Shown: positions 20,153 through 29,607, numbered from the stretch's first letter. The stretch: DNA of 64,000 nt from Lachnospiraceae bacterium (GCA_017470985.1 JAFUXA010000011.1:124001-188000); one strand, 5' to 3'. Made by a program: numbers and translations. The notes: generated by a model from the letters alone, not told the origin.

Positions 20153-21039
20153 TGAGCAATGTTATTGACAGAATAGATATATTTCTAGATGAATATCTGG
20201 ATTTAAATATACCGGATGTGCATGTGGTTGATATTGCTGAAATATTGATCATTGCATTTTTCCTGTATCAAATCTTAAAGTGGTTCAAACAAACCAGAGC
20301 CTGGAGTCTGTTTCGAGGACTTATGGTTGTGGTGGTCTTCTTTATCGTTGCAGCATTTTTTCAAATGAATACCATTTTGTGGTTGGGAGAGAAATTACTT
20401 AATTTCGCTCTTATAATGCTGGTGGTGGTATTCCAGCCGGAGCTTCGTAAAGCTTTGGAGGACTTGGGTAACCGTAAGTTCTTCGGATTTCTGTCTGCAC
20501 TGGGAGCCAGAGGTTTGGCAAAACGATTCGAGGACAAAACCTTAAATGATATGGTTATTGCCAGCTTTGAAATGGGAGCTGTTAAGACGGGAGCCCTTAT
20601 TGTTGTGGCCAACAATGATAATCTGGATGCTTTTGAAAGAACGGGCATCAGGCTTGATTCAATTCTATCCCGGCAGCTTCTGATAAATATTTTCGAGAAA
20701 AATACACCACTCCACGACGGAGCTGTTATTGTAAATGGTGACAGAGTGGTATCAGCCACATGTTATTTGCCTCTTTCTGAAAATATGAATTTGAGCAAGG
20801 ATTTGGGCACGAGACACAGAGCTGCCATCGGAATCAGTGAGACAACAGATGCTTTGGTTATTGTGGTATCTGAGGAGACTGGCAAGGTATCCGTAGCACA
20901 GAATGGAGTGCTCACAAGAGATGTGGATGATAATCAGTTGGTTGAGATGCTTAGAAAGATTCAGAAGCCAATTGATGAGGAGGACAATGAGAAGATAGAT
21001 AATAATGGTAAGGAGGAAGGGCATGAATCAGCAGATTAA
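20152..21039 (+). CDS. cdaA: Membrane diadenylate cyclase CdaA
   Basis: Makes c-di-AMP from two ATP, the signal that controls potassium, osmolyte and wall balance. It has 295 residues: three N-terminal membrane helices (about 28-46, 53-71, 74-96), then a DisA_N cyclase domain. The catalytic DGA motif is D189-G190-A191 (LHDGAVIV) and the RHR motif is R221-H222-R223 (GTRHRAAIG), both intact. The C-terminus is acidic. It is coupled to the upstream membrane protein and overlaps cdaR by 17 bases. Confidence 0.95.
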   Translation: MSNVIDRIDIFLDEYLDLNIPDVHVVDIAEILIIAFFLYQILKWFKQTRAWSLFRGLMVVVVFFIVAAFFQMNTILWLGEKLLNFALIMLVVVFQPELRKALEDLGNRKFFGFLSALGARGLAKRFEDKTLNDMVIASFEMGAVKTGALIVVANNDNLDAFERTGIRLDSILSRQLLINIFEKNTPLHDGAVIVNGDRVVSATCYLPLSENMNLSKDLGTRHRAAIGISETTDALVIVVSEETGKVSVAQNGVLTRDVDDNQLVEMLRKIQKPIDEEDNEKIDNNGKEEGHESAD

Positions 21040-22267
21040 GCTTAGATTAAAGAGAATCTTTACCGATTATATTGGGTTGAAAATATTAGCATTATTAGGA
21101 TCGGTTTTTCTATGGCTTCTGGTTGTAAATGTGGATGACCCTAATCAGACCAAGACTTTTACGGTGGCGGTTTCAGTAACTAATGAGGATGTATTAGAAG
21201 AAGCTGGAAAATATTATACAATAGTGGACGGTAATAATACTGTTAATTTCAAGGTTACAGCCAAGAGATCTGTTATGGAGAAAATATCAGACAATGATTT
21301 TGTGGCAGTGGCTGACATGAATTATATGGAGGAAGACAGTAGAATTCCAGTGTCGGTTTCCTACAGAGGTAACTCTAATAATGTGACCATATCGGCAAAG
21401 AAGTTATATATATATATTGAGGTTGGAACTCAGGCCAGCAAAACTTTTGATATTCAGGTGGAAACCACTGGAGATGTGGCTGCTGGATATGTGGTGGCCC
21501 AGACTGTTGCAGACGATGAGGTTGTTGTTGTAAATGGACCTAGTGAAGTTATAAGTACCATTAGCAAAGTCGTGGCCTATATTGATGTGGCAGATGCTTC
21601 TGCAGATATAAGCAAGAATTGTTCGCTTCATCTGCTTGATGCATATGGCAAGGATATAGATTATGGCGGATTGGTGATGGATAAAACTGCAGTCAGATGT
21701 ACTGCCAGCATTTTGGCATGTAAGTCTGTGCCTATTTCATTCAAGACCACAGGTGTTTTGAGCAATGGATTGACTCTGGAGGGGGTTACATTTAACCCGC
21801 AAACCATTGAAATCATGGGCGAGAGCAGCGCAGTAAATGATATTTCATCAATTGAGATTTCTGGAAATGTGCTGAATCTAAATAATATTACAGAAACAAC
21901 AGTTCAGACTGTGGATATAACAAGTTATTTGCCTTCAAATGTGAAGATATCAGCTGGAAGCAGTTCACAGGTTCAGATGACTATCAAGATATCGGGGGAG
22001 ACCAACGCAGTAATTGGTGTTCCTGGGGAAAATATCAAAGTGTTAAATCTACCAGAGGGTTATACGGCTGAGATTCTTGAATCTACAGTGAGCCTGTCAG
22101 TGCGAGGGGAACCCAGCGCTCTGAAAAATATTGCTGGGAACAGCGTTACAGGAACTGTGGATGCGTCAGGCCTTACGGATGGCACATATGAGCTGGATGT
22201 AAAATGGAATCTTGATGCAGGAATTACTACAGATGCAGTAAAAGTAAGAGTTTCTGTTAAATCTTGA
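21023..22267 (+). CDS. cdaR: CdaA regulatory protein CdaR (YbbR repeats)
   Basis: Membrane-anchored protein that modulates CdaA. ATG 21023 follows GGAGGAAGGGC directly and gives 414 residues beginning MNQQIKLRLKRIF. One N-terminal membrane helix (ILALLGSVFLWLLVVNV) is followed by about four extracytoplasmic YbbR-type beta domains (for example TFDIQVETTGDVAAGYVV, SVPISFKTTGVLSNGLTLEGV, IGVPGENIKVLNLPEGY). The start lies inside the cdaA 3' end, which is the standard coupled arrangement. The glmM gene that often follows cdaR is not here; an HPr-like gene takes its place. Confidence 0.92.
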   Translation: MNQQIKLRLKRIFTDYIGLKILALLGSVFLWLLVVNVDDPNQTKTFTVAVSVTNEDVLEEAGKYYTIVDGNNTVNFKVTAKRSVMEKISDNDFVAVADMNYMEEDSRIPVSVSYRGNSNNVTISAKKLYIYIEVGTQASKTFDIQVETTGDVAAGYVVAQTVADDEVVVVNGPSEVISTISKVVAYIDVADASADISKNCSLHLLDAYGKDIDYGGLVMDKTAVRCTASILACKSVPISFKTTGVLSNGLTLEGVTFNPQTIEIMGESSAVNDISSIEISGNVLNLNNITETTVQTVDITSYLPSNVKISAGSSSQVQMTIKISGETNAVIGVPGENIKVLNLPEGYTAEILESTVSLSVRGEPSALKNIAGNSVTGTVDASGLTDGTYELDVKWNLDAGITTDAVKVRVSVKS

Positions 22268-22294
22268 TGACATAAATATGCGAGGTATAGGATT

Positions 22295-22561
22295 ATGGTT
22301 ACTAAAGTTGTAAAGATTGTTAATCCTACCGGCTTACAAATGCAAGCGGCAGGAGTTTTTTGCCAGATAGCAAATAGTTTTTCCTCGGTTATTACTTTTA
22401 ATTATAAGAAGAATAATACAGCTAACGCCAAGAGTGTACTAAGTGTTCTTGGTGCCAGCGTGAAAATGGGTGAGAAAATTGAATTGCGTTGCGAGGGAGA
22501 AGACGAGGAAGAGGCTCTGAATCGTCTGACAGAGTTGGTGGAAAATGGCTTTCAAAACTAG
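22295..22561 (+). CDS. HPr-like protein lacking the phosphorylatable histidine (Crh-like)
   Basis: The 88-residue protein has the HPr fold pattern but the active-site loop reads NPTGLQMQAAG in place of the usual GLHARPA. So His15 is Gln, Arg17 is Gln and Pro18 is Ala, and it cannot carry phosphate from Enzyme I. The regulatory serine region is kept (NAKSVLSVLG; Ser47, equal to Ser46 of HPr). Bacillus Crh has the same His-to-Gln change and acts only as a Ser-phosphorylated partner of CcpA, but keeps Arg17. A regulatory rather than PTS transport role is inferred. It sits 27 bases after cdaR and may be in that operon. No ptsI is in the window. Confidence 0.85.
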   Translation: MVTKVVKIVNPTGLQMQAAGVFCQIANSFSSVITFNYKKNNTANAKSVLSVLGASVKMGEKIELRCEGEDEEEALNRLTELVENGFQN

Positions 22562-22589
22562 TGCTATTTGAAGTATTGTTTGTTGATTA

Positions 22590-22620
22590 CATTTCTGTTA
22601 ATTGAATTATGACGGAAATG
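22590..22620. promoter_or_regulatory. Inverted repeat upstream of leuA
   Basis: CATTTCTGT (22590-22598) can pair with ACGGAAATG (22612-22620) with one G-T pair around a 13-base loop. No T run follows, so it looks more like an operator or leader hairpin than a terminator. No T-box or leucine-rich leader peptide was seen before leuA. Confidence 0.35.
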
Positions 22621-22663
22621 ATCATGTATATTGTTATAAAAATAAAAAAGGAAGGAAGAGAAG

Positions 22664-24340
22664 ATGTTAAACTACAAGAGATACAAGAGAAATCCTGTGT
22701 TAGATTTCCCGGAGAGACAGTGGCCAAATAAAGAGATAGAAAAAGCTCCAATTTGGTGCAGTGTGGATTTGAGAGATGGTAACCAGGCTTTGGTGGAACC
22801 GATGAACGTGGACGAGAAGATGGAGATGTTTGAACTTCTTCTCAAGTTGGGATTTAAGGAGATTGAAATCGGGTTCCCGGCAGCTTCCCAGATAGAATAT
22901 GATTTTCTGCGCAAGCTTGTAGCAGAGAATAGAATTCCAGATGATGTAAAAGTGCAGGTGCTTACACAGTGTAGGGAAGAGCTGATAGACAAGACCTTTG
23001 AAGCTATTGAAGGTATCAAGAATGTAGTTGTTCATATTTATAATTCTACATCTACACTGCAGAGGGATGTAGTGTTTGGTAAGTCACAGGATGAGATTAT
23101 TGACATTGCAGTGGCTGGAACCAATATGGTGAAGGAGAGACTGAAGAACTTCGATGGAAATATTCAATTGGAATATTCACCTGAGAGTTTTACAGGAACA
23201 GAAGTGGATTTTGCACTTCGCATATGCACAGCAGTTCAGAAGGCCTGGGATCATGCTACAGATGCACCTATAATATTTAACCTGCCTGCAACAGTGGAGA
23301 TGAATACTCCAAATGTATATGCAGATCAGATTGAGTGGATGAGTACTCATTTCGAGGACAGAGAAAATATTATTCTGTCTGTTCATCCACATAATGACAG
23401 GGGAACAGGTGTTGCTATTACAGAGTTGGCGCTTCTTGCAGGAGCAGATAGAGTGGAAGGAACTCTTCTGGGAAATGGTGAGCGTACAGGTAATGTAGAT
23501 ATTTTGACAGTAGCTTATAATATGTTCTCTCAGGGTATTGATCCTGAATTGAATATTGAAGATATAAAGGAAATCACAGAGGTCTATGAGAGATGCACTA
23601 AGATGGATATTGATATGAGACATCCATACGCAGGTAAACTGGTATTTACAGCTTTCTCAGGTTCTCATCAGGATGCAATCAACAAAGGCGTGCATGCTAT
23701 GCAGGAGAGAAATAATCCTTATTGGGAAGTTCCTTACCTGCCAATTGATCCTGCAGACATTGGTAGAAAGTACGAGCCGGTTGTTCGTATCAACAGTCAG
23801 TCTGGTAAGGGCGGAGTTGCCTTTGTCATGGATACAGTCTACGGCTATAAGATTCCAAAGGCTATGCAGAGAGAGTTTGCAGATGTTATTCAGCTTATGT
23901 CAGAACATGACGGTGGTGAGGTTGAGCCACAGAAGATGATGGAGGCTTTTAAGGCAGAGTACTTAGAGCTGAAGAATCCATTTAAACTGGTATATGTTGA
24001 CATAGATGATAATATGAATGAGGATGAGACTCATGTGAAGTTAGACTTTGAATACAGAGGAAATGCCATTCATTCAGAGGCAGATGGAAATGGTCCGATC
24101 GATGCAGTTAAGCTGGCAATTAAGCAATGCGTGCCTGAAGTAGATATTACAGTTATGGACTACAGCGAGCATTCTCTGGGAGAGGGCTCAGGAGCCAAGG
24201 CTGCTGCATATATTCAGATGAGGGATAATCGCCGGGGAAATATTACCTTTGGTGTTGGAGTTAGCTCAAATATTACAAGAGCATCAATCCGCGGAATGTT
24301 TTCTGCGTTAAATAGAATTGCCAGAAAGGCAAATGATTAA
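22664..24340 (+). CDS. leuA: 2-Isopropylmalate synthase (long type-2 LeuA)
   Basis: First committed step of leucine synthesis: acetyl-CoA plus 2-oxoisovalerate. It has 558 residues, the length of the second LeuA type (shared with yeast and actinobacteria), not the roughly 510-residue form. The catalytic barrel shows CSVDLRDGNQAL near residue 30 and the metal-binding HPHNDRGTG around residue 244. The C-terminal third is the leucine-sensing regulatory domain ending in NITFGVGVSSNITRASIRGMFSALNR. AAGGAAGG lies before the ATG. No other leu genes are adjacent, so it is a single-gene unit or lies at the head of the rfbD transcript 17 bases downstream. Confidence 0.95.
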   Translation: MLNYKRYKRNPVLDFPERQWPNKEIEKAPIWCSVDLRDGNQALVEPMNVDEKMEMFELLLKLGFKEIEIGFPAASQIEYDFLRKLVAENRIPDDVKVQVLTQCREELIDKTFEAIEGIKNVVVHIYNSTSTLQRDVVFGKSQDEIIDIAVAGTNMVKERLKNFDGNIQLEYSPESFTGTEVDFALRICTAVQKAWDHATDAPIIFNLPATVEMNTPNVYADQIEWMSTHFEDRENIILSVHPHNDRGTGVAITELALLAGADRVEGTLLGNGERTGNVDILTVAYNMFSQGIDPELNIEDIKEITEVYERCTKMDIDMRHPYAGKLVFTAFSGSHQDAINKGVHAMQERNNPYWEVPYLPIDPADIGRKYEPVVRINSQSGKGGVAFVMDTVYGYKIPKAMQREFADVIQLMSEHDGGEVEPQKMMEAFKAEYLELKNPFKLVYVDIDDNMNEDETHVKLDFEYRGNAIHSEADGNGPIDAVKLAIKQCVPEVDITVMDYSEHSLGEGSGAKAAAYIQMRDNRRGNITFGVGVSSNITRASIRGMFSALNRIARKAND

Positions 24341-24357
24341 TAGGAGTATTACTTAGA

Positions 24358-25227
24358 ATGAAGAAGATATTGATTACAGGTTGCAATGGCCAGCTAGGTC
24401 GCGCAGTGCAAAAAGAATATGCTAATGAGGCAGAACTTATTTTGACAAGCGGTACTGCAAGAGATGGCATAATTGGTTTGGATATATCTGATTTGGATGC
24501 AGTTATGGAACTGGTATCCGATCAGAAACCGGATGTAATCATTAATTGCGCAGCCCATACCAGAGTGGATGCCTGCGAGCAGGAGTGGGATGCGGCATAT
24601 CAGATCAATGCTATTGGTCCTAGAAATTTAAGTATTGCAGCCAATTCTGTAGGTGCCAAGATAATACATGTATCTACTGATTATGTGTTTGCTGGAAATG
24701 GTACAAGACCATATACAGAATTTGATGAGCCTAGTCCTGTAAGTGCTTATGGCAAAACTAAGCTTGAGGGCGAGAAATTTGTACAGCAGTTTGCTGACAG
24801 ATTCTTTATTCTGAGAACTGCCTGGCTCTACGGAGAAGGCAAGAATTTCGTCAAGACTATGATAGGTTTGGCTGAGACTCATGATGAGGTATCTGTAGTA
24901 TGCGACCAGTTGGGTACTCCAACTTCTACAGCAGAATTGGCCAAGATGATTCATTTCTTAGAGCCTACAGATAATTATGGAATATTTCATGCCACTTGTG
25001 AGGGAGACACTAACTGGGCTGATTTTACTGAGGCTATATTTGCCAAGCTGGGAATTAATTGCAAGGTAAATCATGTCACAAGTGAAGAGTATGCCAGAAT
25101 GAATCCTGCAGCAGCCAAAAGACCTGCATATTCAATCCTGGATAATTACATGCTGAAGCTGACAACCAGGGATTTTGCCATGGCAAATTGGGAAGATGCT
25201 CTGGATGAATATTTGCAAAATTTATAA
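24358..25227 (+). CDS. rfbD: dTDP-4-dehydrorhamnose reductase
   Basis: Last step of dTDP-L-rhamnose synthesis. It has 289 residues. The NAD(P) loop ITGCNGQLGRAV is at the N-terminus. The SDR catalytic pair is YGKTK (AYGKTKLEGE) with the upstream HVSTDYVFAGNG segment, followed by RTAWLYGEGKNFV. rfbB (dehydratase) lies 2.2 kb downstream within the same glycan cluster; rfbA and rfbC are not in the window, so precursor supply depends on genes elsewhere. Confidence 0.95.
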   Translation: MKKILITGCNGQLGRAVQKEYANEAELILTSGTARDGIIGLDISDLDAVMELVSDQKPDVIINCAAHTRVDACEQEWDAAYQINAIGPRNLSIAANSVGAKIIHVSTDYVFAGNGTRPYTEFDEPSPVSAYGKTKLEGEKFVQQFADRFFILRTAWLYGEGKNFVKTMIGLAETHDEVSVVCDQLGTPTSTAELAKMIHFLEPTDNYGIFHATCEGDTNWADFTEAIFAKLGINCKVNHVTSEEYARMNPAAAKRPAYSILDNYMLKLTTRDFAMANWEDALDEYLQNL

Positions 25228-25242
25228 TGCGAGGATTGGATT

Positions 25243-26127
25243 TTGAGTAATAAGGTTGAAGCTGGCAATGCATGCGATATGCCTTTGGTTAGCGTGTGTA
25301 TTCCTGTTTATAATAATGCTGATACAATTGTAGAGACTATAGAGTCAATTATGAATCAGACCTATTCTAATATAGAGATTCTCATTGCAGATGACAGGTC
25401 CAAGGACAATTCCTATGAAGTGATAAATGATTATATTCTCAGTATGGACAATAATCCCAAGTATCTGGGTAAGTCTATTTCTCTGGAGAGAAATGATGTG
25501 AATCTGGGAATGTCAGGCAATTGGAATCATTGTCTTGAAATGTGTAAGGGAAAATATATTAAGCTTATATGTGGCGATGATTTGATTCATGAGACTCTTA
25601 TTGCAAGAGAAGTGGAGATTATGGAGAACCATCCGGAGGTGAATCTGGTGCAGACAGACACTAAGTTCATTGACATGAATGGAAATGGTACTGGATTCTA
25701 CAAAAGGTATCATAAGTCCGGTGTGGTTGATGGAGTGGATGCTTGTAAATTCAGTATATTTACCAGAGATTATTTAGGTGCACCACTGGCGAATCTCATT
25801 CGTAGAAGTGCTTATGAGGCATGGGGAGGATTTGATCCGGAATTCTCTTTTATAATTGATTATGACTTCTGCATGAAGTTCTGCTGTAGAGGCAAGATAT
25901 ATATATTACATGAGCCGCTGAATTATTTCAGAATAAGAAATGATTCCAACACCTCCCAGGTTATGACCGGAGAGAAAGGCAAAATGTACATTGATGAACA
26001 CAGACGACTGGTGGAAAAATATGCACCGGAGTTGGGATTGAAACCCTGGCAGGTTAATCTTAGCGTGTTGATCAGACGAATTACCATTGTCTTGGGCGGT
26101 ATATATTTGAAAATATTTGTTAAATAA
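25243..26127 (+). CDS. Family 2 glycosyltransferase
   Basis: Inverting GT-A glycosyltransferase of 294 residues, probably a cytoplasmic enzyme adding a sugar to a lipid-linked glycan. It opens VSVCIPVYNNADTIVETIES, with IADDRSKDNS and the metal-binding GDD (KLICGDDLIHE). The proposed start is TTG 25243 because GAGG lies 8 bases upstream; a later ATG (before PLVSV) lacks a good site. No membrane anchor is evident. It follows rfbD by 15 bases, and a rhamnosyl donor is plausible but not shown. Confidence 0.85.
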   Translation: MSNKVEAGNACDMPLVSVCIPVYNNADTIVETIESIMNQTYSNIEILIADDRSKDNSYEVINDYILSMDNNPKYLGKSISLERNDVNLGMSGNWNHCLEMCKGKYIKLICGDDLIHETLIAREVEIMENHPEVNLVQTDTKFIDMNGNGTGFYKRYHKSGVVDGVDACKFSIFTRDYLGAPLANLIRRSAYEAWGGFDPEFSFIIDYDFCMKFCCRGKIYILHEPLNYFRIRNDSNTSQVMTGEKGKMYIDEHRRLVEKYAPELGLKPWQVNLSVLIRRITIVLGGIYLKIFVK

Positions 26128-26140
26128 TAGGAGTAACATT

Positions 26141-26842
26141 TTGCAGCGTAGAAATAAATTGGTTATTATTCCTGCCTACAATGAGGCGGGATGTATAGTA
26201 AATACAATAGAAGATATCAGACAGAATGCCCCAAGCTTTGATTATGTAGTTATCAATGACTGCTCTAGGGATGAGACTGGTGAATTGTGTGAGAAATATC
26301 ATTATAATGTGGTAAATCTGCCTATTAACAGTGGTATAGGTGCTGCTGTTCAGACTGGCTATATGTATGCCAAGAGATATGGATATGAATATGCCATTCA
26401 GGTTGATGGAGATGGTCAGCATGATGCATCATTTCTGGAGGAGATGGCAGAGATAATTGAGAATAGTGATGTGAATATGCTAATTGGATCCCGCTTTATC
26501 GAGAAGGAAGGATTTCAGTCCACTGGCCTTCGCAGATTTGGAATCAGATATTTCACAGCATTGATTATGCTCCTTACAGGCCAGAGGGTTACAGATCCTA
26601 CAAGCGGCATGAGGATTGTAGATAGAAAAGTTATCAACATGTTCGCGGAGGACTATCCCAAGGATTATCCGGAGCCGGAGACAGCTGTGACAATAATCAA
26701 AAACGGTCTGGTTGTGAAAGAGATACCAGTGCGTATGAAGGAGCGTCAGGCTGGAGTTTCATCTATATCTTTTAAGAAATCTGTATATTATATGGTCAAG
26801 GTTTCCCTGGCATGCTTTATGGCAGCTATTGGGGTAAAGTGA
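26141..26842 (+). CDS. Dolichyl-/polyprenyl-phosphate sugar synthase-like glycosyltransferase
   Basis: A 233-residue family 2 glycosyltransferase of the DPM1/polyprenyl-phosphate type: LVIIPAYNEAGCIVNTI, YVVINDCSRDETGE, QVDGDGQHDASF and SGMRIVDRKV. Such enzymes load a sugar on undecaprenyl phosphate for transfer outside the membrane. The start TTG 26141 has AGGAG seven bases upstream. The partner-type DUF2304 membrane protein follows, an association common in Firmicutes, which supports a membrane-lipid acceptor. Confidence 0.87.
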   Translation: MQRRNKLVIIPAYNEAGCIVNTIEDIRQNAPSFDYVVINDCSRDETGELCEKYHYNVVNLPINSGIGAAVQTGYMYAKRYGYEYAIQVDGDGQHDASFLEEMAEIIENSDVNMLIGSRFIEKEGFQSTGLRRFGIRYFTALIMLLTGQRVTDPTSGMRIVDRKVINMFAEDYPKDYPEPETAVTIIKNGLVVKEIPVRMKERQAGVSSISFKKSVYYMVKVSLACFMAAIGVK

Positions 26843-26928
26843 TTATAGTATAGTTGGTTTTGAAGATGTATTTGTATATTTCACATATAGACGAATATTA
26901 TTTGGAAGTATATATTTGAGGTGGTTAA

Positions 26929-27360
26929 ATGTCAGGAACTATTCAACAGGTTGTTGGAATATTTTGTATATTTGCAATTTTATATATAGGAAATCTGGTG
27001 CGAGTTAAGAGGCTGGAGTTGAAATATGCTCTGGTATGGTTTGCCGTTGGAGTGATGCTTTTGATTTTCGATCTTGCGCCGGGAGTAATGGAATGGCTGG
27101 CTGATATACTTGGCATAGCTCTTCCTATTAATATGCTGTTTTTCCTTGGATTCGGATTTGTATTGATAATCATTCTGACACAGACAGTGGTTATCTCTAA
27201 TCTGACAAGAAAGACCAAGAAGCTGACTCAGGAGGTGGCGATATTGCATCGCAGAATTGATAATATCAAAACCCGTGAGGAGGAGACCAAAGAGATTATC
27301 GCATCTATTCAAAATCCCGATGTGGGAATTGTAAATTATATAGATAGTGAAGAACCATAA
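26929..27360 (+). CDS. DUF2304 small membrane protein
   Basis: 143 residues with three hydrophobic helices (about 7-24, 34-52, 64-88) followed by a coiled-coil tail (RKTKKLTQEVAILHRRID). The family is regularly found beside polyprenyl-phosphate glycosyltransferases, as here with the gene at 26141. A membrane anchor or partner role for that enzyme is inferred. GAGGTGG precedes the ATG. Confidence 0.82.
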   Translation: MSGTIQQVVGIFCIFAILYIGNLVRVKRLELKYALVWFAVGVMLLIFDLAPGVMEWLADILGIALPINMLFFLGFGFVLIIILTQTVVISNLTRKTKKLTQEVAILHRRIDNIKTREEETKEIIASIQNPDVGIVNYIDSEEP

Positions 27361-27443
27361 TGAAAATAACAGAGCTTATACAGTTCGATCAAATAAAATA
27401 GAAATTTAATGCGAAGAGAAGATTCGCAAGGAGGAAAAGAAAA

Positions 27444-28529
27444 ATGAGAACATATTTAGTAACAGGTGGAGCGGGATTTATTGGAAGTAATTATATTCAT
27501 TACATGTTCCGCAAGTATGACAATGAAATCAGAATTATCAACGTTGACAAGCTCACTTATGCTGGAAACCTTGAGAACCTGAAGGACATTGAGGACAGAG
27601 ATAATTACACATTTGTAAAAGCTGACATTTGCGATAATGATGCAATTGCCAAGATTTTTGCAGAAAATGATATTGATAGAGTAGTTCATTTTGCAGCTGA
27701 GTCTCACGTAGACAGATCTATCAAGGATCCAGAGGTGTTCGTAAGAACTAATGTACTTGGAACAGCAGTAATGCTTAACTGTGCCAAGGCTGCCTGGGAG
27801 CTCCCTGATGGAACATTCAAGGAAGGCAAGAAATTCCTTCATGTATCTACTGACGAAGTATATGGAACACTTGATGATGATCCAAATGCATACTTCTATG
27901 AGACAACACCATATGATCCACATAGCCCATATTCAGCATCAAAGGCATCTTCTGATATGCTTGTAAAGGCTTACATGGATACATATAAGTTCCCTGCAAA
28001 TATTACAAACTGTTCAAACAACTACGGCCCTTACCAGTTCCCTGAGAAGTTGATTCCACTTATTATCAACAATGCATTACAGGGCAAGAAGCTTCCTGTA
28101 TACGGAGACGGCAAGAATGTAAGAGACTGGTTGTATGTAGACGACCATGCCAAGGGAATCGATATGGTTCAGGAGCAGGGTAAATTATTTGAGACATACA
28201 ACATCGGTGGACATAATGAGAAGCAGAATATTGAGATTATCAATATCATCATTGAGACACTTCTTGAGATGCTTCCAGAAAATGATCCAAGACGTGCTAA
28301 TGTAAGCACAGATTTAATTACATATGTAGAAGATAGAAAGGGACATGATCGTCGTTATGCTATTGCCCCAGACAAGATCAAGGCTGAGGTAGGCTGGGAG
28401 CCTGAGACCATGTTCAAGGAAGGAATCAAGAAGACTATTGCTTGGTTCTTCGAGCATGAAGAGTGGATGAAGAATGTGACATCAGGGGATTATCAGAAGT
28501 ATTACGAGGATATGTATGCACAGAAATAA
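27444..28529 (+). CDS. rfbB: dTDP-glucose 4,6-dehydratase
   Basis: Second step of dTDP-rhamnose synthesis, making the 4-keto-6-deoxy intermediate. It has 361 residues. NAD loop TGGAGFIGSNYIHY at the N-terminus, HFAAESHVDRSI, catalytic STDEVYG (Asp-Glu pair) and YSASKASSDMLV (Tyr-Lys). It has a strong AAGGAGG site, and a small 6-bp hairpin (TGCGAA 27410-27415 / TTCGCA 27423-27428) sits right in front of it. The gene overlaps the next glycosyltransferase by 14 bases. Confidence 0.96.
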   Translation: MRTYLVTGGAGFIGSNYIHYMFRKYDNEIRIINVDKLTYAGNLENLKDIEDRDNYTFVKADICDNDAIAKIFAENDIDRVVHFAAESHVDRSIKDPEVFVRTNVLGTAVMLNCAKAAWELPDGTFKEGKKFLHVSTDEVYGTLDDDPNAYFYETTPYDPHSPYSASKASSDMLVKAYMDTYKFPANITNCSNNYGPYQFPEKLIPLIINNALQGKKLPVYGDGKNVRDWLYVDDHAKGIDMVQEQGKLFETYNIGGHNEKQNIEIINIIIETLLEMLPENDPRRANVSTDLITYVEDRKGHDRRYAIAPDKIKAEVGWEPETMFKEGIKKTIAWFFEHEEWMKNVTSGDYQKYYEDMYAQK

Positions 28530-29598
28530 AAACGAGGTTGTAATTGTAACTTACAACCGCTTGAGTTTGCTGAAGGAATGTATAGATGCTGTGCTGCAAC
28601 AGACAATTCCTTTTTACAAGGTTATTATTGTTGATAACTGCAGTACAGATGGAACTGGAGAATATTTACAACAATATGAAGGCGATGATACATTTCACAT
28701 AATTCATGAGAAGGAAAATCTAGGTGGAGCCGGGGGATTCTACGATGGAATGTCGGTGGCTCTGGCGGATGCTCCTGACTGGCTTTTGATTATAGATGAT
28801 GATGCTATAATCGAGCCGAACTATGTGGAGAAATTGCTTAAATATGCGACAAATCATGGGGATCATGCGGCTTTGGCTGGCAAGGTTACTACTGATGGCA
28901 AGATAGATGCCTCTCATAGACGTCGTGTTACCAACAGGAAGCTTTTTATTGAGACACCTGTTCCCATGGATGAATATAAGCTGGCATCATTTCCTTGCGA
29001 TACAGCCACATTTTGCGGTCTTATGATAAATGGTAGAGCTCTGCAGCAGGTTGGTTTGCCTAAGAGAGAGTATTTCCTGTGGTATGATGATACAGAATAT
29101 TCCCTGCGTTTGGGTGAATTTCAGGATCGCAGATATCCACAGCTTGAACAGACTCTGTCAGATTATAGAGAAGAGTTGACTCGACTGAATCATGTGGGAT
29201 CAGAGGTCAGTGAAATAGTGCGCGTTCCAAAGCTAAAGGCCAGATTGGGTAAAGGTAAATCCGGTATTATGGTTATTCCGGAGGCCACACTCAATCACAA
29301 AACCAGGTTGCCGGAGGCGAAAAAAAGTATTTTGGATAGAACTGATTGGCGTATGTATTACGGCTATAGAAATAGACTTGATACAGCCAAGAATCATTTT
29401 GGACCAATTAGTGCTATGTGTATCAGATGGGAATATACTATATTCTCTCTGATTAGTTATATGCAGTTGCTGGTTCCATCAAAGGCATCCCACGCGAAGT
29501 TCAATATACGACTTTTGCGAAGAGCGAAGCATGATGGAAGTTTTGGTAAACTTGGAAAGAATAGACATTATTTACCAGGTATGAAGGCTGATAAATAG
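28516..29598 (+). CDS. GlfT-like family 2 glycosyltransferase
   Basis: 360 residues. GT-A core with VIVTYNRLSLLKECIDAV, IIVDNCSTDGTGEYL, the ENLGGAGGFYDGM motif and the metal-binding IIDDDA. The GGAGGF motif plus YFLWYDDTEYSLRL is typical of galactofuranosyl/rhamnosyl transferases of the GlfT group. A second half with YGYRNRLDTAKNHFG resembles the C-terminal helices of the same group. The ATG at 28516 overlaps the end of rfbB. The actual donor sugar cannot be read from the sequence. Confidence 0.85.
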   Translation: MHRNKNEVVIVTYNRLSLLKECIDAVLQQTIPFYKVIIVDNCSTDGTGEYLQQYEGDDTFHIIHEKENLGGAGGFYDGMSVALADAPDWLLIIDDDAIIEPNYVEKLLKYATNHGDHAALAGKVTTDGKIDASHRRRVTNRKLFIETPVPMDEYKLASFPCDTATFCGLMINGRALQQVGLPKREYFLWYDDTEYSLRLGEFQDRRYPQLEQTLSDYREELTRLNHVGSEVSEIVRVPKLKARLGKGKSGIMVIPEATLNHKTRLPEAKKSILDRTDWRMYYGYRNRLDTAKNHFGPISAMCIRWEYTIFSLISYMQLLVPSKASHAKFNIRLLRRAKHDGSFGKLGKNRHYLPGMKADK

Positions 29599-29607
29599 GA
29601 GAAATAA

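Noticed and set aside
22562..22663. T-box or leucine leader peptide before leuA
   Set aside because: No T-box sequence, specifier loop or leucine-codon run is seen in the 100-base gap.
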